DNA from: Clostridium weizhouense
GTDB lineage: Bacteria > Bacillota > Clostridia > Clostridiales > Clostridiaceae
Assembly: GCF_019431045.1 (NCBI RefSeq)
Contig: NZ_JAHXPT010000002.1
Location: 124,001 to 188,000, forward strand
DNA length: 64,000 bases
Reading direction: 5' to 3'
Within the stretch, counting starts at the first letter, position 1; every line of letters begins with the position of its first letter. Below are positions 41,546 through 52,702 of the stretch, one piece after another. The notes under the pieces were generated by a model. It saw only the letters and a program-made list of their open reading frames with translations. It had not been told where the DNA came from and ran no database searches. The position numbers were made by a program, and so were the translations under genes.

Positions 41546-43942
41546 TTATTTAAATATTTTTTTAGCTATTTCTACTGATTCTTTTGCATCTTTTGCATAA
41601 TAGTCTGCCTTTATCATCTCTGCGTATTCTTTAGTTAATACTGCCCCACCAACAAATACTTTTCCAGAATATCCATTATCTTTTAAAGCTTTAATGGTCT
41701 CTTCCATACTTTTTAATGTTGTAGTCATTAATGCACTTAAACCTATCAATTTAATATTTTCCTTTAAAGCAACTTCTACAACTGTTTCTATTGGTACATC
41801 TTTACCTAAATCAATAATTTGATATCCATAGTTTTCAAGAATTACTTTAACTATATTTTTACCTATATCATGAATATCCCCTTTTACAGTTGCTAAGATT
41901 ATCTTACCTTTTGATATATTATTAGATTTATTAATAAATAATTTCTCTTTTATAACATCAAAAGCTTGTTTAACAGTTTCAGCAGACTGTATTAATTGAG
42001 GTAAAAATATTTCTCCTTTTTCATATTTCGAGCCCACCTCATCTAGTGCAGGTATAAGTATTTTATTTACTACCTCAAGTTCACTCATTGTTTTTAAAAT
42101 CTTTATTGTAGACTTTTTCGCCTCATCTTTTAATCCTTTTACAACAATATATTTTAAATCACTATTTTCACTTTTAATTGGTTCATTTTTATTTTCTAAG
42201 GTAACCTTTAAACTTCTTTCAACTTTTCTATCTCCATACATAGAAATATATTTTTTTGAGCCTCTATCTATATTAGCCAATACGTTATATGAATTTATTA
42301 CATCCATCATTCCTGTGCTATTAGGATTCATTATTGGAAGATCTAAACCATTTGCTAAAGCTAATGCTAAAAATGTTTCATTTATAAGTTCCCTACATGG
42401 TAATCCAAAAGATATGTTAGAAACTCCTAGTAAAGTTTTTACACCCAATTCTTCCTTAACTCTTCTTAAAGCTTTTAATGTTTCTTTTACCTCTGCTTGC
42501 TGCGCAGATGCAGTTAATACTAAACAATCAATAAATACATTATTTTTATCTATTCCATATTCTCTAGCTTTATTGACTATTTTTTCTGCTATCTTAAATC
42601 TATCATCTGCTGTAGGAGGTATACCTTTTTTATCTAGAGTAAGACCAACAACACTTGCTCCATACTTTTTTACTAAAGGTAATATTTTTTCTAATACCTC
42701 ATCTTCTCCATTTACAGAATTAACAATAGGTTTACCATTATAAATCCTTAGGCCCTCTTCAATAGCTTCTATATTTGATGAATCTATTTGCAGAGGTGTA
42801 TCTATAATACCCTGAATTTCTTTAATAACCTTTTTCATCATTTCCTTTTCATTTATTTCAGGTAATCCTACATTTACATCAAGTATTTCTGCACCTGCTT
42901 CAACTTGATCTATAGCCTGCTTTAATATATAATCTATATCATTATTTTTAAGTGCTTCTTTAAATAACTTCTTTCCTGTAGGATTTATCCTTTCTCCTAT
43001 AACCTTTACCCCTTCAATTTTAACTAATTTTGATGGAGTACATACAGATGAAAACTCAATTTTATTTCTTTTTAGTTTTTTATTCTTGTCTTTTATTATC
43101 GTTAATTCATTAATAAATTGAGGAGTAGTTCCACAGCATCCACCGATTATACTTACACCTTCTTTAACAAATTCATTTACCCAATAAGCAAATTCTTTAG
43201 CTGTAATATCATATATTGCTTCGCCAAAAGATAATTTAGGTAATCCAGCGTTAGGTTGTGTCATTATAGGTAAATTAGTTGCTTCTTTTATTCTTTTGAT
43301 TATTGGAAGTAGTTCCTTAGGACCTAATGAACAATTTACACCTATAGCATCAGCACCTAATCCTTCTAAAGTAACAGCCATACTTTCTGGAGTACATCCT
43401 GTAAAAGTTCTACCTGTTTCATCAAATGACATAGTACAAAATACTGGTAGATTAGTATTTTCTTTTGCTGCTAATAAAGCTATCTTTGCTTCATAAAGAT
43501 CTGTCATAGTTTCAATTAAGATTAAATCTACGCCTGATTTTTCTCCTTGTATAACTTGTCTTTTAAATATTTCATAAGCTTTTTCAAAACTTAATGTACC
43601 CATAGGTTCTAAAAGCTGACCTATTGGTCCCACATCTAATGCTATATAAACACTATTATTTTTTCTTGCTTCTTTTGCTATGTTTACTGATGAATCTATA
43701 ATTTCTTCAACTGTAAATCCAGAATTCTCTAATTTTAATTCATTAGCCCCAAAAGTATTAGTTGTTATAACCATTGCTCCATTTTCAATATATTCTTTAT
43801 GAACTTTCCTTATTGTTTCCTTTTCAGTTATATTAAATAACTCAGGATTTTCACCAAGTTTTAATCCCTCTTTTTGAAGCATTGTCCCCATAGCTCCATC
43901 AAATACAAGTATATTATCTTTTATAAATTCTTTAAGCCCCAC
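41546..43942 (-). CDS. metH: cobalamin-dependent methionine synthase lacking the reactivation domain
   Basis: About 798 residues from the GTG at 43942 (AGAGGGG site); the frame is open further up but lies inside the preceding gene. The homocysteine-binding barrel has FDGAMGTMLQ, GVNCS and the zinc-ligand pair GGCCGTTP. The folate (pterin-binding) domain has VIGERINPTGKK and DVNVGLPEI. The B12 modules have the helical cap and DIHDIGKNIV (DxHxxG). The C-terminal AdoMet reactivation domain of E. coli MetH is missing and is supplied by the overlapping upstream gene. Last gene of the SAM-riboswitch operon. Confidence 0.95.
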   Translation of the reverse strand: MGLKEFIKDNILVFDGAMGTMLQKEGLKLGENPELFNITEKETIRKVHKEYIENGAMVITTNTFGANELKLENSGFTVEEIIDSSVNIAKEARKNNSVYIALDVGPIGQLLEPMGTLSFEKAYEIFKRQVIQGEKSGVDLILIETMTDLYEAKIALLAAKENTNLPVFCTMSFDETGRTFTGCTPESMAVTLEGLGADAIGVNCSLGPKELLPIIKRIKEATNLPIMTQPNAGLPKLSFGEAIYDITAKEFAYWVNEFVKEGVSIIGGCCGTTPQFINELTIIKDKNKKLKRNKIEFSSVCTPSKLVKIEGVKVIGERINPTGKKLFKEALKNNDIDYILKQAIDQVEAGAEILDVNVGLPEINEKEMMKKVIKEIQGIIDTPLQIDSSNIEAIEEGLRIYNGKPIVNSVNGEDEVLEKILPLVKKYGASVVGLTLDKKGIPPTADDRFKIAEKIVNKAREYGIDKNNVFIDCLVLTASAQQAEVKETLKALRRVKEELGVKTLLGVSNISFGLPCRELINETFLALALANGLDLPIMNPNSTGMMDVINSYNVLANIDRGSKKYISMYGDRKVERSLKVTLENKNEPIKSENSDLKYIVVKGLKDEAKKSTIKILKTMSELEVVNKILIPALDEVGSKYEKGEIFLPQLIQSAETVKQAFDVIKEKLFINKSNNISKGKIILATVKGDIHDIGKNIVKVILENYGYQIIDLGKDVPIETVVEVALKENIKLIGLSALMTTTLKSMEETIKALKDNGYSGKVFVGGAVLTKEYAEMIKADYYAKDAKESVEIAKKIFK

Positions 43943-44618
43943 AATTAGTCCCCTCTCTTCTAAAACTACAATTATTATAATTCTTACAAACTTCACATCC
44001 TCTTTGCTTTTCCTCTTTCTCCTTTGGAATAACCCCTATTATTGCAGTTACTGATTTCCTTGGAAATAATAAATGATGTGATGATACTGTAAGACCTATT
44101 GCTTTATCTGCCTTTAATGTATTTATTATATTCTTTTGAATGTCTAACGGTAAATCTCCATATCCTGGACTATATCTAAATGTTATAGCAAGACCTTCTT
44201 TTCTCGCATCTAACCTTATTTTCTCTTCTATTTGATCTAAAACTTCTTCTATTGCCGTTGTTGCACAAGCATCTAAAATTAAAGCTTTTGTTAAATTTAT
44301 TGTTTCATATAATTTAATTTTTTGTTCTATTTTATTACCTATAGTTGCTGCTATGATAAAAGTTTTCTCTGCATAAAGAAGATGATTTTTAATGTCCTCA
44401 CCGTTTAATATTAAATTAGTTCTATCTATATGCACACCATCCTTTTCATTATGGTTTTTATACTGAGCATAAACATATTTAGGTGCTATTAAATCTTTAC
44501 ATTCTTCTATAGATTTATTGATCAATTCATTCATTGATTCATTTAATTCTTGCTGTTTATAACCTAAATACCTAAGGACTTCATCCTTAGGTATTTTTAG
44601 TTGTTTAATATTATACAT
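43932..44618 (-). CDS. methionine synthase reactivation-domain protein
   Basis: 228 residues. It carries the AdoMet-binding reactivation fold as a separate polypeptide: PKDEVLRYLGYKQQEL, ALILDACATTAIEEVLD, RYSPGYGDLPLDIQ and GLTVSSHHLLFPRKSVTAIIG, the RxSPGYxDxP and P.KSVsai signatures. A C-terminal CEVCKNYNNCSFRREGTNC tail may bind metal. It restores oxidised cob(II)alamin in the separate MetH. It overlaps metH by 11 bases. Confidence 0.9.
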   Translation of the reverse strand: MYNIKQLKIPKDEVLRYLGYKQQELNESMNELINKSIEECKDLIAPKYVYAQYKNHNEKDGVHIDRTNLILNGEDIKNHLLYAEKTFIIAATIGNKIEQKIKLYETINLTKALILDACATTAIEEVLDQIEEKIRLDARKEGLAITFRYSPGYGDLPLDIQKNIINTLKADKAIGLTVSSHHLLFPRKSVTAIIGVIPKEKEEKQRGCEVCKNYNNCSFRREGTNCGA

Positions 44619-44619
44619 T

Positions 44620-45075
44620 TTATTCTCCGTATATGTTAAGTGAAAAACCTCTTTCTAGTGCTTCCTTAGCATATTCCTTTGCACCAAATAAAGATAAATC
44701 TCTATAATTTCCACATTGAATATCATTAGCTGCTGGTATTTCTGTTGCTTCTACAACTTTTTTTAATGCCCATTCTAAAGCTTCTTTTATTTCTGCGGCT
44801 TCTCTATCACCCCATATACTTAAATAAAAACCTGTTCTACATCCCATAGGTGATAAATCAATTATACCTTCTAATTTTTCTCTAAGTTCATGTGCTAATA
44901 AATGTTCAAGACCATGCATTGCTGCTGTTCCAAACTCTTCTTTGTTTGGTTGAAGAAATCTTATATCGAACTTTGTTACCTTATCACCAAGTTCTCCATT
45001 AAGCAAACAACATTTTCTTATATATGGTGCTTTAACCTTTCTGTGATCTAATTCAAAACTTTCTACTTTTTTCAT
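44620..45075 (-). CDS. luxS: S-ribosylhomocysteine lyase
   Basis: 151 residues. The Fe/Zn site is MHGLEHLLAHELR (HxxEH) plus GNYRD region cysteine AANDIQCGNYRD; the catalytic Cys is in SPMGCRTGFYL. LuxS cleaves S-ribosylhomocysteine to homocysteine and DPD, the AI-2 precursor. In this operon the homocysteine feeds MetH directly. AGGAGG site; one base before the next gene. Confidence 0.97.
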   Translation of the reverse strand: MKKVESFELDHRKVKAPYIRKCCLLNGELGDKVTKFDIRFLQPNKEEFGTAAMHGLEHLLAHELREKLEGIIDLSPMGCRTGFYLSIWGDREAAEIKEALEWALKKVVEATEIPAANDIQCGNYRDLSLFGAKEYAKEALERGFSLNIYGE

Positions 45076-45086
45076 TGTGTATCCTC

Positions 45087-45974
45087 CTAAACTAACTCAA
45101 TTTTGTTAACTGTTGATAAAATGTTTTCTATGCTACTACTTATTTTTTTTGCTAAATATGCATTATTCATAATATATACATGTATTCCATCCACTCCTGT
45201 AGAAATAAGATCTACTATTTGTTCTACAGCATAAGCAATACCTGCATCTCTTAATGCTTCAGGATTATGTTCATATCTTTCCATTATTCTTTTAAATTTA
45301 TCTGGAAGTGATGCCCCACTTAAAGATATAATTCTTTCTATTTGTTTTTTATTAGTTACTGGCATAATCCCTGCTTGAATTGGTAATCTTACATTAGCAG
45401 CACAAACCTCTTCTTGAAAATTATAATACAAATTGTTATCAAAAAACAACTGAGATATAAAATAAGATGCTCCTGCTTCTTCCTTTCTCTTCATACTTTC
45501 AATTTCTCTATATAATCCTTTATGCTCAATATGTCCTTCGGGATAACATGCTGCCGCTATATTAAAATCTACATTATCACTTATATGCTTAATTAATTGA
45601 TTAGCATGAACTAATTCACCTATAACTTGTTTATCTTTTGGTATATCCCCTCTTAATGCAAGTATATTTTCTATATTATTTTTCTTCAATTCATTTAAAT
45701 AATAAGTTATATCATTTTTACTTGAACCAATACAAGTTAAATGTGCTACTGATTCTATTCCATATTTGTTTTTTACAAGAGATGATAATTCTATTGTGTT
45801 ATTATTTTTTACACTGCCACCTGCCCCATAGGTAACACTTATATAATCTGGATTTAGTCCTTTTAGCTCTTCTAATGTATTATAAATAGTTTGTATAGAT
45901 GAATTTACTTTTGGTGGAAAAATTTCAAAAGAAAAAACTACCTTTTTATTTTGAAATAAATCTTTGATTTTCAT
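45087..45974 (-). CDS. metF: methylenetetrahydrofolate reductase
   Basis: 295 residues of a TIM-barrel flavoprotein. SFEIFPPK holds the catalytic Glu, ISVTYGAGGS, ILALRGDIP, IAAACYPEGH and FISQLFFDNNLYY are the FAD- and folate-binding segments. It makes the methyl-THF used by MetH. First gene of the operon, behind a SAM riboswitch, with a GGGGGC-type ribosome site. Confidence 0.96.
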   Translation of the reverse strand: MKIKDLFQNKKVVFSFEIFPPKVNSSIQTIYNTLEELKGLNPDYISVTYGAGGSVKNNNTIELSSLVKNKYGIESVAHLTCIGSSKNDITYYLNELKKNNIENILALRGDIPKDKQVIGELVHANQLIKHISDNVDFNIAAACYPEGHIEHKGLYREIESMKRKEEAGASYFISQLFFDNNLYYNFQEEVCAANVRLPIQAGIMPVTNKKQIERIISLSGASLPDKFKRIMERYEHNPEALRDAGIAYAVEQIVDLISTGVDGIHVYIMNNAYLAKKISSSIENILSTVNKIELV

Positions 45975-45995
45975 TTTTTTGCCCCCTTTTTAAAT

Positions 45996-46028
45996 AAAAA
46001 AAATGCCTAAAGGGTTTTCCTTTAGACA
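45996..46028 (-). terminator. SAM riboswitch terminator
   Basis: Minus strand GTCTAAAGGAAAACCCTTTAG-like hairpin followed by a run of eight T, 20 bases before the metF start. It is the switchable hairpin of the S-box leader. Confidence 0.85.
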
Positions 46029-46056
46029 TAATAAACTTATACTAAATTAAATTACC

Positions 46057-46156
46057 CTTATCTATCAGTTATTTACTGCAGGATTTAGCACCTTATATAT
46101 TAAATATATTGGTTGCTGGGTTTCATAGGGCCAGTCCCTCCACCACTCTTGATAAG
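46057..46156 (-). ncRNA. SAM-I (S-box) riboswitch aptamer
   Basis: On the minus strand: CTTATCAAGAG, GGTGGAGGGACTGGCCC, GAAACCCAGCAACC, AAGGTGCTAAATCCTGCAG and the closing GATAAG. These are all the conserved S-box blocks in order. It would terminate transcription of metF-luxS-metH when SAM is plentiful. Confidence 0.97.
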
Positions 46157-46168
46157 AAATTATTTTAA

Positions 46169-46197
46169 ATTATATATTATTTTATATTGTTTGTAAA
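46169..46197 (-). promoter_or_regulatory. promoter of the met operon
   Basis: Minus strand TTTACA, 17 bases, TATAAT, about 13 bases before the aptamer. Confidence 0.7.
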
Positions 46198-46251
46198 GTT
46201 TTATTTTAAAATAATTATTTATAATCTATAAATCATATAAACTATAACATG

Positions 46252-47202
46252 TTATATTTTAATAAGTAAAAGTATTATAGATATAGCACTAAATATAAAA
46301 CTTATTATCATTATGTAATTAACTACTTGTTTAGGTGTAAAACCTTTTTCCTCTAATCTAAAATGTATTTGACTTCTATCCGCTTGATAAACAGGTTTTC
46401 CTTCTGAAAATCTTTTAAATATTACAAAAATATTATCAAAAATAGGCACTGCTAAAGCTAAAATAGGAATAAATAAGCTTAACACTGTTGCCTGCTTAAA
46501 AGCACCATCTAGAGCTGTAATACTTAATATAAACCCTAAAAGATTTGCTCCTGAATCTCCCATAAAAACTTTTGCAGGATATCTATTATAATATAAGAAT
46601 CCCAATATAGATCCAGCTAAAACTATTGAAATAGCTGCTGATATATCTTGTTTTAATATTATTGCAGCAATAAAAAATGTTATTGCTGAAATAAATGAAA
46701 TACCTCCAGCTAAACCATCCATTCCATCAGACCAGTTTATTACAGTTGTAACTCCAAAAATCCAAGTAATAGTTAAAACAAATTGAATAGTTGTACTTAA
46801 CCACACAAACTCTCCAGTAAAAGGATTAGTAAATCCTCTAAATGCAATATCCGCATTAAAAACAAGAATTGCAGCTAATAACTGAACTATCAACCTTGGG
46901 AATATCGGAAATTCTTTTAATCTTGTTTTATAATAGTCATCAACAAGACCTATTAATAATATAAGTGTTGATGATAAAAATATTATTATTTGCTGCTTAA
47001 AATCATTTTTTACAAATAAAAAATAAGCTATAAAAAAAACTATATATAAAGTAAGTCCTCCACATAATGGAGTCTCTTTTTTATGTTGCTTTCTCTTAGT
47101 AGGTTTATCTGTAAATTTTAACTTAATAGCCAACTTCATAATAACTGGCATAATAATAATTCCCAATATAAATGGAACTATCATTGCTAATATATGTTGC
47201 AT
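46252..47202 (-). CDS. tagO: undecaprenyl-phosphate GlcNAc-1-phosphate transferase (TagO/WecA type)
   Basis: 316 residues with about eleven membrane helices. GLVDDYYKTR is the Mg2+/nucleotide motif, INWSDGMDGLAGG the catalytic loop, FMGDSGANLLGF the third motif, and SQIHFRLEEKGFTPKQVV the cytoplasmic HxH-like loop V. It starts wall teichoic acid or other secondary cell-wall polymers. MraY-like alternatives are less likely since no mur genes are nearby. Separate unit. Confidence 0.88.
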   Translation of the reverse strand: MQHILAMIVPFILGIIIMPVIMKLAIKLKFTDKPTKRKQHKKETPLCGGLTLYIVFFIAYFLFVKNDFKQQIIIFLSSTLILLIGLVDDYYKTRLKEFPIFPRLIVQLLAAILVFNADIAFRGFTNPFTGEFVWLSTTIQFVLTITWIFGVTTVINWSDGMDGLAGGISFISAITFFIAAIILKQDISAAISIVLAGSILGFLYYNRYPAKVFMGDSGANLLGFILSITALDGAFKQATVLSLFIPILALAVPIFDNIFVIFKRFSEGKPVYQADRSQIHFRLEEKGFTPKQVVNYIMIISFIFSAISIILLLIKI

Positions 47203-47470
47203 GTTTCTCTACTCCTTAGTTGTATGAAAGTATTATATAATTTCTATTTTAAATAAAATTTCTAAGTAATTCTAATCTTAGTTGAAGTCATCCACATTTG
47301 ATTATACTATTAAAGGTATATCATAGCAATTACAAAATTATTAAGCTTTTAAATTATTCTATAATTAGTATTTTTGCTTTTCTCTAATTACTTAAGTAAA
47401 AATACCAAAACAGCCATTTAGCATTTTTATTTAGAACTATTAACTTTTCTTGTAAATATCTTTGTTTATA

Positions 47471-47507
47471 AAAAAATAATTGTTATATACTAATTAACAA
47501 TTATTTT
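47471..47507. repeat. AT-rich palindrome
   Basis: AAAATAATTGTTA and TAACAATTATTTT around a short loop, between tagO and the V-ATPase terminator. It may be a promoter-region hairpin or a second terminator. I see no gene in 47203-47571. Confidence 0.5.
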
Positions 47508-47532
47508 TAACTTTAAAATACTGAGATATTTA

Positions 47533-47566
47533 AAAGGACTTTTGGTAATATTACCAAAAGTCCTTT
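47533..47566 (-). terminator. terminator of the V-ATPase operon
   Basis: AAAGGACTTTTGGTAAT and its inverted copy with a minimal loop, six bases after the last gene of the operon. Confidence 0.85.
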
Positions 47567-47571
47567 CTATT

Positions 47572-48213
47572 TTAAGCTCTTTGTTCAATCATGCTCTTAA
47601 CTTTCATTAATCTAGTTGTAGCAGATCTTTCATTTTCGTCTAATCTCATTCTAATATACTTTATTGTCTCTTGAAGTTGAGGAATTGTTCTATACTCAAG
47701 AGCATTAACTCTTCTTCTAGTCTTTTCTATTTCATCAGCCATAAGTTGGCATGACTTTTCTACTTCTGCAAGTTCTAATAACTTTGGAAGAATTCCATAA
47801 AGTTTAGAAAGTGTATCGTCAAGTTCTGAAGAGGTATTTGCAAATCCATAAGGATATATGCTTCCTTCATCTCCTTCAAGTTCTCTCTTGAAGTTCATTA
47901 CAGGAACAGATACACTCATTACATTCTTTTCACCAACTTCAACTGAAATATGCTCTTTAGGATACACAATAGCTTCTTCTAAGAATTCAGAACTCATTAC
48001 AGCTCTTGCCATAACAAAATCTTTTAAAGAACCTTGTAATTGTTCTTCAACTTCTTTTCTTAAGTTATTGTTATATTTAACAAGACTAATAAATTGTCTC
48101 ATTAACTCATCTTGCTTATCTTTCAAAAGCTTGTGACTTCTAGTTGATGTTGCTAATCTTTTCTTAAGTCTAGAGAGTTCCATTCTAGTAGGATTGACGT
48201 TTAAAATTGCCAT
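47572..48213 (-). CDS. ntpD: V-type ATPase subunit D (central stalk)
   Basis: 213 residues, two long helices forming the rotor shaft: [34 protein letters not shown] at the start and [25 protein letters not shown] near the end, the strongest family signature. Last gene of the nine-gene operon, three bases after ntpB. Confidence 0.96.
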   Translation of the reverse strand: MAILNVNPTRMELSRLKKRLATSTRSHKLLKDKQDELMRQFISLVKYNNNLRKEVEEQLQGSLKDFVMARAVMSSEFLEEAIVYPKEHISVEVGEKNVMSVSVPVMNFKRELEGDEGSIYPYGFANTSSELDDTLSKLYGILPKLLELAEVEKSCQLMADEIEKTRRRVNALEYRTIPQLQETIKYIRMRLDENERSATTRLMKVKSMIEQRA

Positions 48214-48216
48214 AGA

Positions 48217-49596
48217 CTATTCTTCCTCTCTTGGCATGTATTTCTCAAGGTATTCGTCTCTAATTCTCTTAAGCTCAGTTCTTGGAATCATCTTTAATAA
48301 TTTCCATCCTAAGTTTAGAGTTTCTTCGACTGTTCTATTTGTAGTAAAGCCTTGTGATACATATTCTGCTTCAAACGCTTCTGCAAATTTAGCAAGTTTC
48401 TTATCAGTTTCTGATAAAGCAGATTCTCCTAAGATTGCTGATAATTCTTTTGCTTGCTTACCTTGTGAATATGCTGCAAATAATTGGTTCATAGTATCTG
48501 CATGGTCTTCTCTAGTCTTTCCTTTACCTATACCCTTATCTTTAAGTCTTGAAAGTGATGGTAAAACATCTATCGGTGGCATTAATCCTTTCTTGTATAA
48601 TTCTCTTGAAAGGATAATTTGACCTTCTGTAATATATCCTGTTAAGTCTGGAATTGGATGAGTTTTATCATCTTCTGGCATTGTAAGTATTGGAATTTGA
48701 GTAATTGAACCCTCTTTTCCTCTTAATCTTCCAGCTCTTTCATATAATGTAGAAAGGTCAGTATAAAGATATCCTGGGTATCCTCTTCTACCTGGAACTT
48801 CTTTTCTAGCTGCTGAAATTTCTCTTAATGCTTCTGCATAATTAGTAATATCAGTCATTATAACAAGAACGTGCATACCTTTTTCATAAGCTAAATATTC
48901 AGCTGTAGTAAGCGCCATTCTTGGAGTAGCTATTCTTTCGATAGCTGGATCAGATGCAAGATTCATGAATAGAACCGATCTATCAATCGCACCTGTAGAT
49001 TTAAATTCGTCAACGAAGAATTGAGCTTCTTCGAATGTTATACCTATTGCAGCAAATACAACGGCAAACTTAGAATCTGAATTTAAAACTTTCGCTTGTC
49101 TTGCAATTTGCGCTGCAAGTTCAGCATGTGGAAGTCCCGATGCTGAGAAAACAGGTAATTTTTGTCCTCTAACTAATGTATTAAGCCCATCAATAGCAGA
49201 AACCCCAGTTTGAATAAATTCTGATGGGAAATCTCTTGCCATTGGATTAATAGCTTCACCATTTATGTCTAGTCTTTTTTCCGGTATTATATCTGGGCCA
49301 TTATCATTAGCTCTACCCATACCATCAAAAACTCTACCTAACATATCTTCAGATACACCAATTTCAAGTGGTCTACCTAAAAACTTAGCTTTAGTTCCTT
49401 TTAGATTTATTCCTGTAGATCCTTCGAAAATTTGAACCATTGCTTTTGATCCATTAACTTCAAGAACCTTACCTCTTCTTTTTTCACCAGTTTGAAGTTC
49501 TATTTCAACTAGTTCATCATATTTAACTCCTTCAACACCTTCAACAACCATCAAAGGGCCAACAACTTCAGTAACTGTTCTATACTCTTTAAGCAT
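48217..49596 (-). CDS. ntpB: V-type ATPase subunit B
   Basis: 459 residues. [18 protein letters not shown] opens the beta-barrel; the non-catalytic nucleotide fold has [19 protein letters not shown] (no intact P-loop, as expected) and [32 protein letters not shown] is characteristic. It overlaps the end of ntpA by eight bases. Confidence 0.97.
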   Translation of the reverse strand: MLKEYRTVTEVVGPLMVVEGVEGVKYDELVEIELQTGEKRRGKVLEVNGSKAMVQIFEGSTGINLKGTKAKFLGRPLEIGVSEDMLGRVFDGMGRANDNGPDIIPEKRLDINGEAINPMARDFPSEFIQTGVSAIDGLNTLVRGQKLPVFSASGLPHAELAAQIARQAKVLNSDSKFAVVFAAIGITFEEAQFFVDEFKSTGAIDRSVLFMNLASDPAIERIATPRMALTTAEYLAYEKGMHVLVIMTDITNYAEALREISAARKEVPGRRGYPGYLYTDLSTLYERAGRLRGKEGSITQIPILTMPEDDKTHPIPDLTGYITEGQIILSRELYKKGLMPPIDVLPSLSRLKDKGIGKGKTREDHADTMNQLFAAYSQGKQAKELSAILGESALSETDKKLAKFAEAFEAEYVSQGFTTNRTVEETLNLGWKLLKMIPRTELKRIRDEYLEKYMPREEE

Positions 49597-51367
49597 TTGC
49601 TACCCCTCCTTTGCTTATTAGGTCATTAATTGCAGCTGTTAAATCAGTAAAGATTTCATCCATTTTATCTAAGTCATTTTCATGGATATATTTACTTCTT
49701 GCAATTCTATCTTTTAAATCTTCAAGAGCTAAGATGTCATTTAAATAAACTCCAGCTTCTAATGCTCTTGCCGCTTCTCTCTTATATCCCATAACAAGTT
49801 TTAACATCTTGTATTGTTTCTTAAGAGAAGTATAAGTATCTACTTCATGGAAACTATTTTGTTGCAGATAGTCTTCTCTTATTGACTTAGCTACATCAAG
49901 TTTTAATCTATCTTGTTCTGAAAGTGCATCAATACCAACAAGTCTTACGATTTCTTGTAAGCTAGATTCTTCTTGAAGTATAGTCATTGCTTCTAATCTT
50001 AATTGTCCCCAATCTTCTGCAACATTTTCATTCATCCAGTTATCAACTTTATCTGCATATAATGAATATGAACTTAACCAGTTAATTGATGGGAAATGTC
50101 TTTGGTAAGCAAGTTGAGCATCTAGACCCCAGAATACTTTAACAATTCTAAGAGTTGATTGTGTAACTGGTTCTGAAATATCTCCTCCTGGAGGTGATAC
50201 CGCTCCGATTGCAGTTATTGATCCTATTCTTCCATCATTACCTAAACATTCAACTTTACCAGCTCTTTCATAGTAATCAGCAAGTCTTGATCCAAGATAA
50301 GCTGGGTATCCTTCATCACCTGGCATTTCTTCAAGTCTACCAGACATTTCTCTTAGAGCCTCTGCCCATCTTGAAGTTGAGTCAGCCATAATTGATACTG
50401 AATATCCCATATCTCTGAAGTATTCAGCTATTGTAATACCTGTATATATTGAAGCTTCTCTAGCTGCAACTGGCATATTTGAAGTATTAGCTATAAGAAC
50501 CGTTCTCTTCATTAAGCTTTCTCCAGTTTTAGGGTCAATAAGTTCTGGGAACTCATTTAAAACGTCAGTCATTTCGTTACCACGTTCTCCACAACCAACA
50601 TAAACAACTATTTCAGCATCTCCCCATTTAGCAATTTGGTGTTGAGTAACTGTTTTTCCTGCTCCGAATGGACCTGGAATTGCAGCTGCACCACCCTTAG
50701 CTACTGGGAAAAATGTATCTATAACTCTTTGTCCTGTAAGCATTGGTTCAACTGGATTAATTTTTGATGCATATGGTCTACCTTTTCTTACTGGCCATTT
50801 TTGCATTAAGTAAACTTCTTTATCTCCATCAGCAGTTTCAACAACAGCAACTGTTTCAGTAACTGTAAACTCTCCACCTTTGATTTCTTTAATTTTTCCT
50901 TCTATACCTACTGGTACCATTATTCTTTGTTCAACAACAGGTGTTTCTTGAACTGTTCCTATAACATATCCTGGCGCAACTTCATCTCCAACTTTAGTTG
51001 TTGGCTTGAATTCCCATTTTTTTGTTCTGTTTAATGATGGAACTGATACCCCTTTAGTTAAGAAGCTTGATTTAGCAGCCTCCATAAATGCATCTAGTGG
51101 TCTTTGTATTCCATCAAACATTGATTCTATAAGTCCTGGTCCAAGTTCAACACTTAGTGGTTCTCCAGTAGTAACAACTGGATCTCCAGGTCCTATTCCT
51201 GATGTTTCTTCATATACTTGGATTGATGCCTTATCGCCTCTCATTTCGATGATTTCTCCGATAAGTCCTTTTTGTCCAACCTTACATACGTCGTATATAT
51301 TAGCTTCATCCATACCTTCAGCAACTACTAAAGGTCCTGAAACTTTAATTATCTTTCCGGTCTTCAC
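49589..51367 (-). CDS. ntpA: V-type ATPase catalytic subunit A
   Basis: 592 residues. Walker A is [34 protein letters not shown] carries the catalytic Glu, and [38 protein letters not shown] the Walker B and arginine-rich region. The roughly 90-residue non-homologous insert that separates A from B subunits is present near residues 115-200. No intein. Confidence 0.97.
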   Translation of the reverse strand: MKTGKIIKVSGPLVVAEGMDEANIYDVCKVGQKGLIGEIIEMRGDKASIQVYEETSGIGPGDPVVTTGEPLSVELGPGLIESMFDGIQRPLDAFMEAAKSSFLTKGVSVPSLNRTKKWEFKPTTKVGDEVAPGYVIGTVQETPVVEQRIMVPVGIEGKIKEIKGGEFTVTETVAVVETADGDKEVYLMQKWPVRKGRPYASKINPVEPMLTGQRVIDTFFPVAKGGAAAIPGPFGAGKTVTQHQIAKWGDAEIVVYVGCGERGNEMTDVLNEFPELIDPKTGESLMKRTVLIANTSNMPVAAREASIYTGITIAEYFRDMGYSVSIMADSTSRWAEALREMSGRLEEMPGDEGYPAYLGSRLADYYERAGKVECLGNDGRIGSITAIGAVSPPGGDISEPVTQSTLRIVKVFWGLDAQLAYQRHFPSINWLSSYSLYADKVDNWMNENVAEDWGQLRLEAMTILQEESSLQEIVRLVGIDALSEQDRLKLDVAKSIREDYLQQNSFHEVDTYTSLKKQYKMLKLVMGYKREAARALEAGVYLNDILALEDLKDRIARSKYIHENDLDKMDEIFTDLTAAINDLISKGGVANA

Positions 51368-51384
51368 CTTACCAACCTACCTTC

Positions 51385-51705
51385 CTATAAAATATTAACG
51401 CCTACAGCTTTTTCTACGTTATCGCTGATTCTTTGCATACCTATATTTAATGTTCCTTGATTGCTTGGAATTAATATTACAGCAGGAAGTACTTCTCTAG
51501 TATATCTTTCAATTGTTTCTTCTATACCTTGAGCAACTTGTTCTGTTACAAAGATAACTGCGTAATCACTTTTAGCTAATTTATCAATAGTATTTCTAGC
51601 TTCTTTATTTTCTACTACTGGGAAAACGTCTATTCCTAGTGCTTTAAATGCTAAAACTGAGTCCTTGTCTCCAACTACTCCTATTTTCTTATACATAAAT
51701 ATCAC
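51385..51705 (-). CDS. ntpG: V-type ATPase subunit F (NtpG)
   Basis: 106 residues. [24 protein letters not shown] is the CheY-like start of subunit F, and [14 protein letters not shown] the second strand block. It sits on the central stalk. It overlaps ntpC by 17 bases. Confidence 0.95.
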   Translation of the reverse strand: MIFMYKKIGVVGDKDSVLAFKALGIDVFPVVENKEARNTIDKLAKSDYAVIFVTEQVAQGIEETIERYTREVLPAVILIPSNQGTLNIGMQRISDNVEKAVGVNIL

Positions 51706-52690
51706 GCAGCCTTTCTCTTACTACTTCCGCAGAAATATTATTGAGTTTGCCAACCATTACAATTCTTATAATTTTAATTTCTGTTTCCTTAGCATAAATA
51801 TAAGCTAATAAAGGCTCAACACCAAAAGGTATTATTTTAGCATCCTTCATCATACTCATGATGTGGTTATCAACTAATTTTTCTAATAAACTTACTGAAC
51901 CTGTTTTTGTATAATGTTCTATACCTGATTTAATTAAACCAGCATAATTAGTATAAGCAAGCTTATTAGCTATGTTTTCAACTGCATCATTTAGCATTCC
52001 TAATAACTTATCTTTATCTAAAGATCCTCCTTCAATAATAACTGAAGCAAAAAATTCTCTGCCTTTGTTTTGTTTCTTCACTCTTAAAAGAGTCTTTAAA
52101 TTTGTAGAATCAATAAGTGAATCCACATATTTATTAACAAAGCCATCTTTTATATCGTTCTTAATTTGTACTAATTGTTTAAACATATATTTATCTAAAA
52201 TAATATCTACCATTTGAGGATCTTTAGTATTTTCAAAGTTATTTGTTGCTGCTTCTATTGCATCTCTCATGATTGGAGATAAATCTCTTATGTCATTATT
52301 TTCTATTAAATACTTTAGCTTTGAAACTTCAATTGTTCCAACATGTACTAATAAGTAAGACAAATCTTGTTTAAGAAACATACCCTTTAAAATTACTTTT
52401 ATATTTTGATAATCATATTTAATACTCATTAAGTCAACAAGAGACTTTACTGGGCTTATATCATACATTAAGTCGAATAATCTTTTTAATTCTTCACTTA
52501 ATATTAATTCATAATCTTCAGCTCTCTTAATGTTTGTCATAACATTGGCATACTCTGTTTCTTGAAGCACTTTTAATGCTTCATTGGCAGAATTAGAATC
52601 AATCATTCTGTCAATTTTTGATTTATCAAGGAGTTTTGTCTCGTATACCCTTAGTCGTGGGATAACTTGACTAAATTGCATTACATCCAT
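51689..52690 (-). CDS. ntpC: V-type ATPase subunit C (NtpC, stalk socket)
   Basis: 333 residues, almost all helical, with the three-fold repeat of the V-type C/d subunit: [44 protein letters not shown] and [29 protein letters not shown]. It couples the rotor ring to the central stalk. Confidence 0.95.
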   Translation of the reverse strand: MDVMQFSQVIPRLRVYETKLLDKSKIDRMIDSNSANEALKVLQETEYANVMTNIKRAEDYELILSEELKRLFDLMYDISPVKSLVDLMSIKYDYQNIKVILKGMFLKQDLSYLLVHVGTIEVSKLKYLIENNDIRDLSPIMRDAIEAATNNFENTKDPQMVDIILDKYMFKQLVQIKNDIKDGFVNKYVDSLIDSTNLKTLLRVKKQNKGREFFASVIIEGGSLDKDKLLGMLNDAVENIANKLAYTNYAGLIKSGIEHYTKTGSVSLLEKLVDNHIMSMMKDAKIIPFGVEPLLAYIYAKETEIKIIRIVMVGKLNNISAEVVRERLRDIYV

Positions 52691-52702
52691 TAGTTAACCT
52701 CC

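Noticed and set aside
50194..51398. Plus-strand open frames opposite ntpA
   Set aside because: Shadows of the catalytic subunit gene, without start sites or family features.
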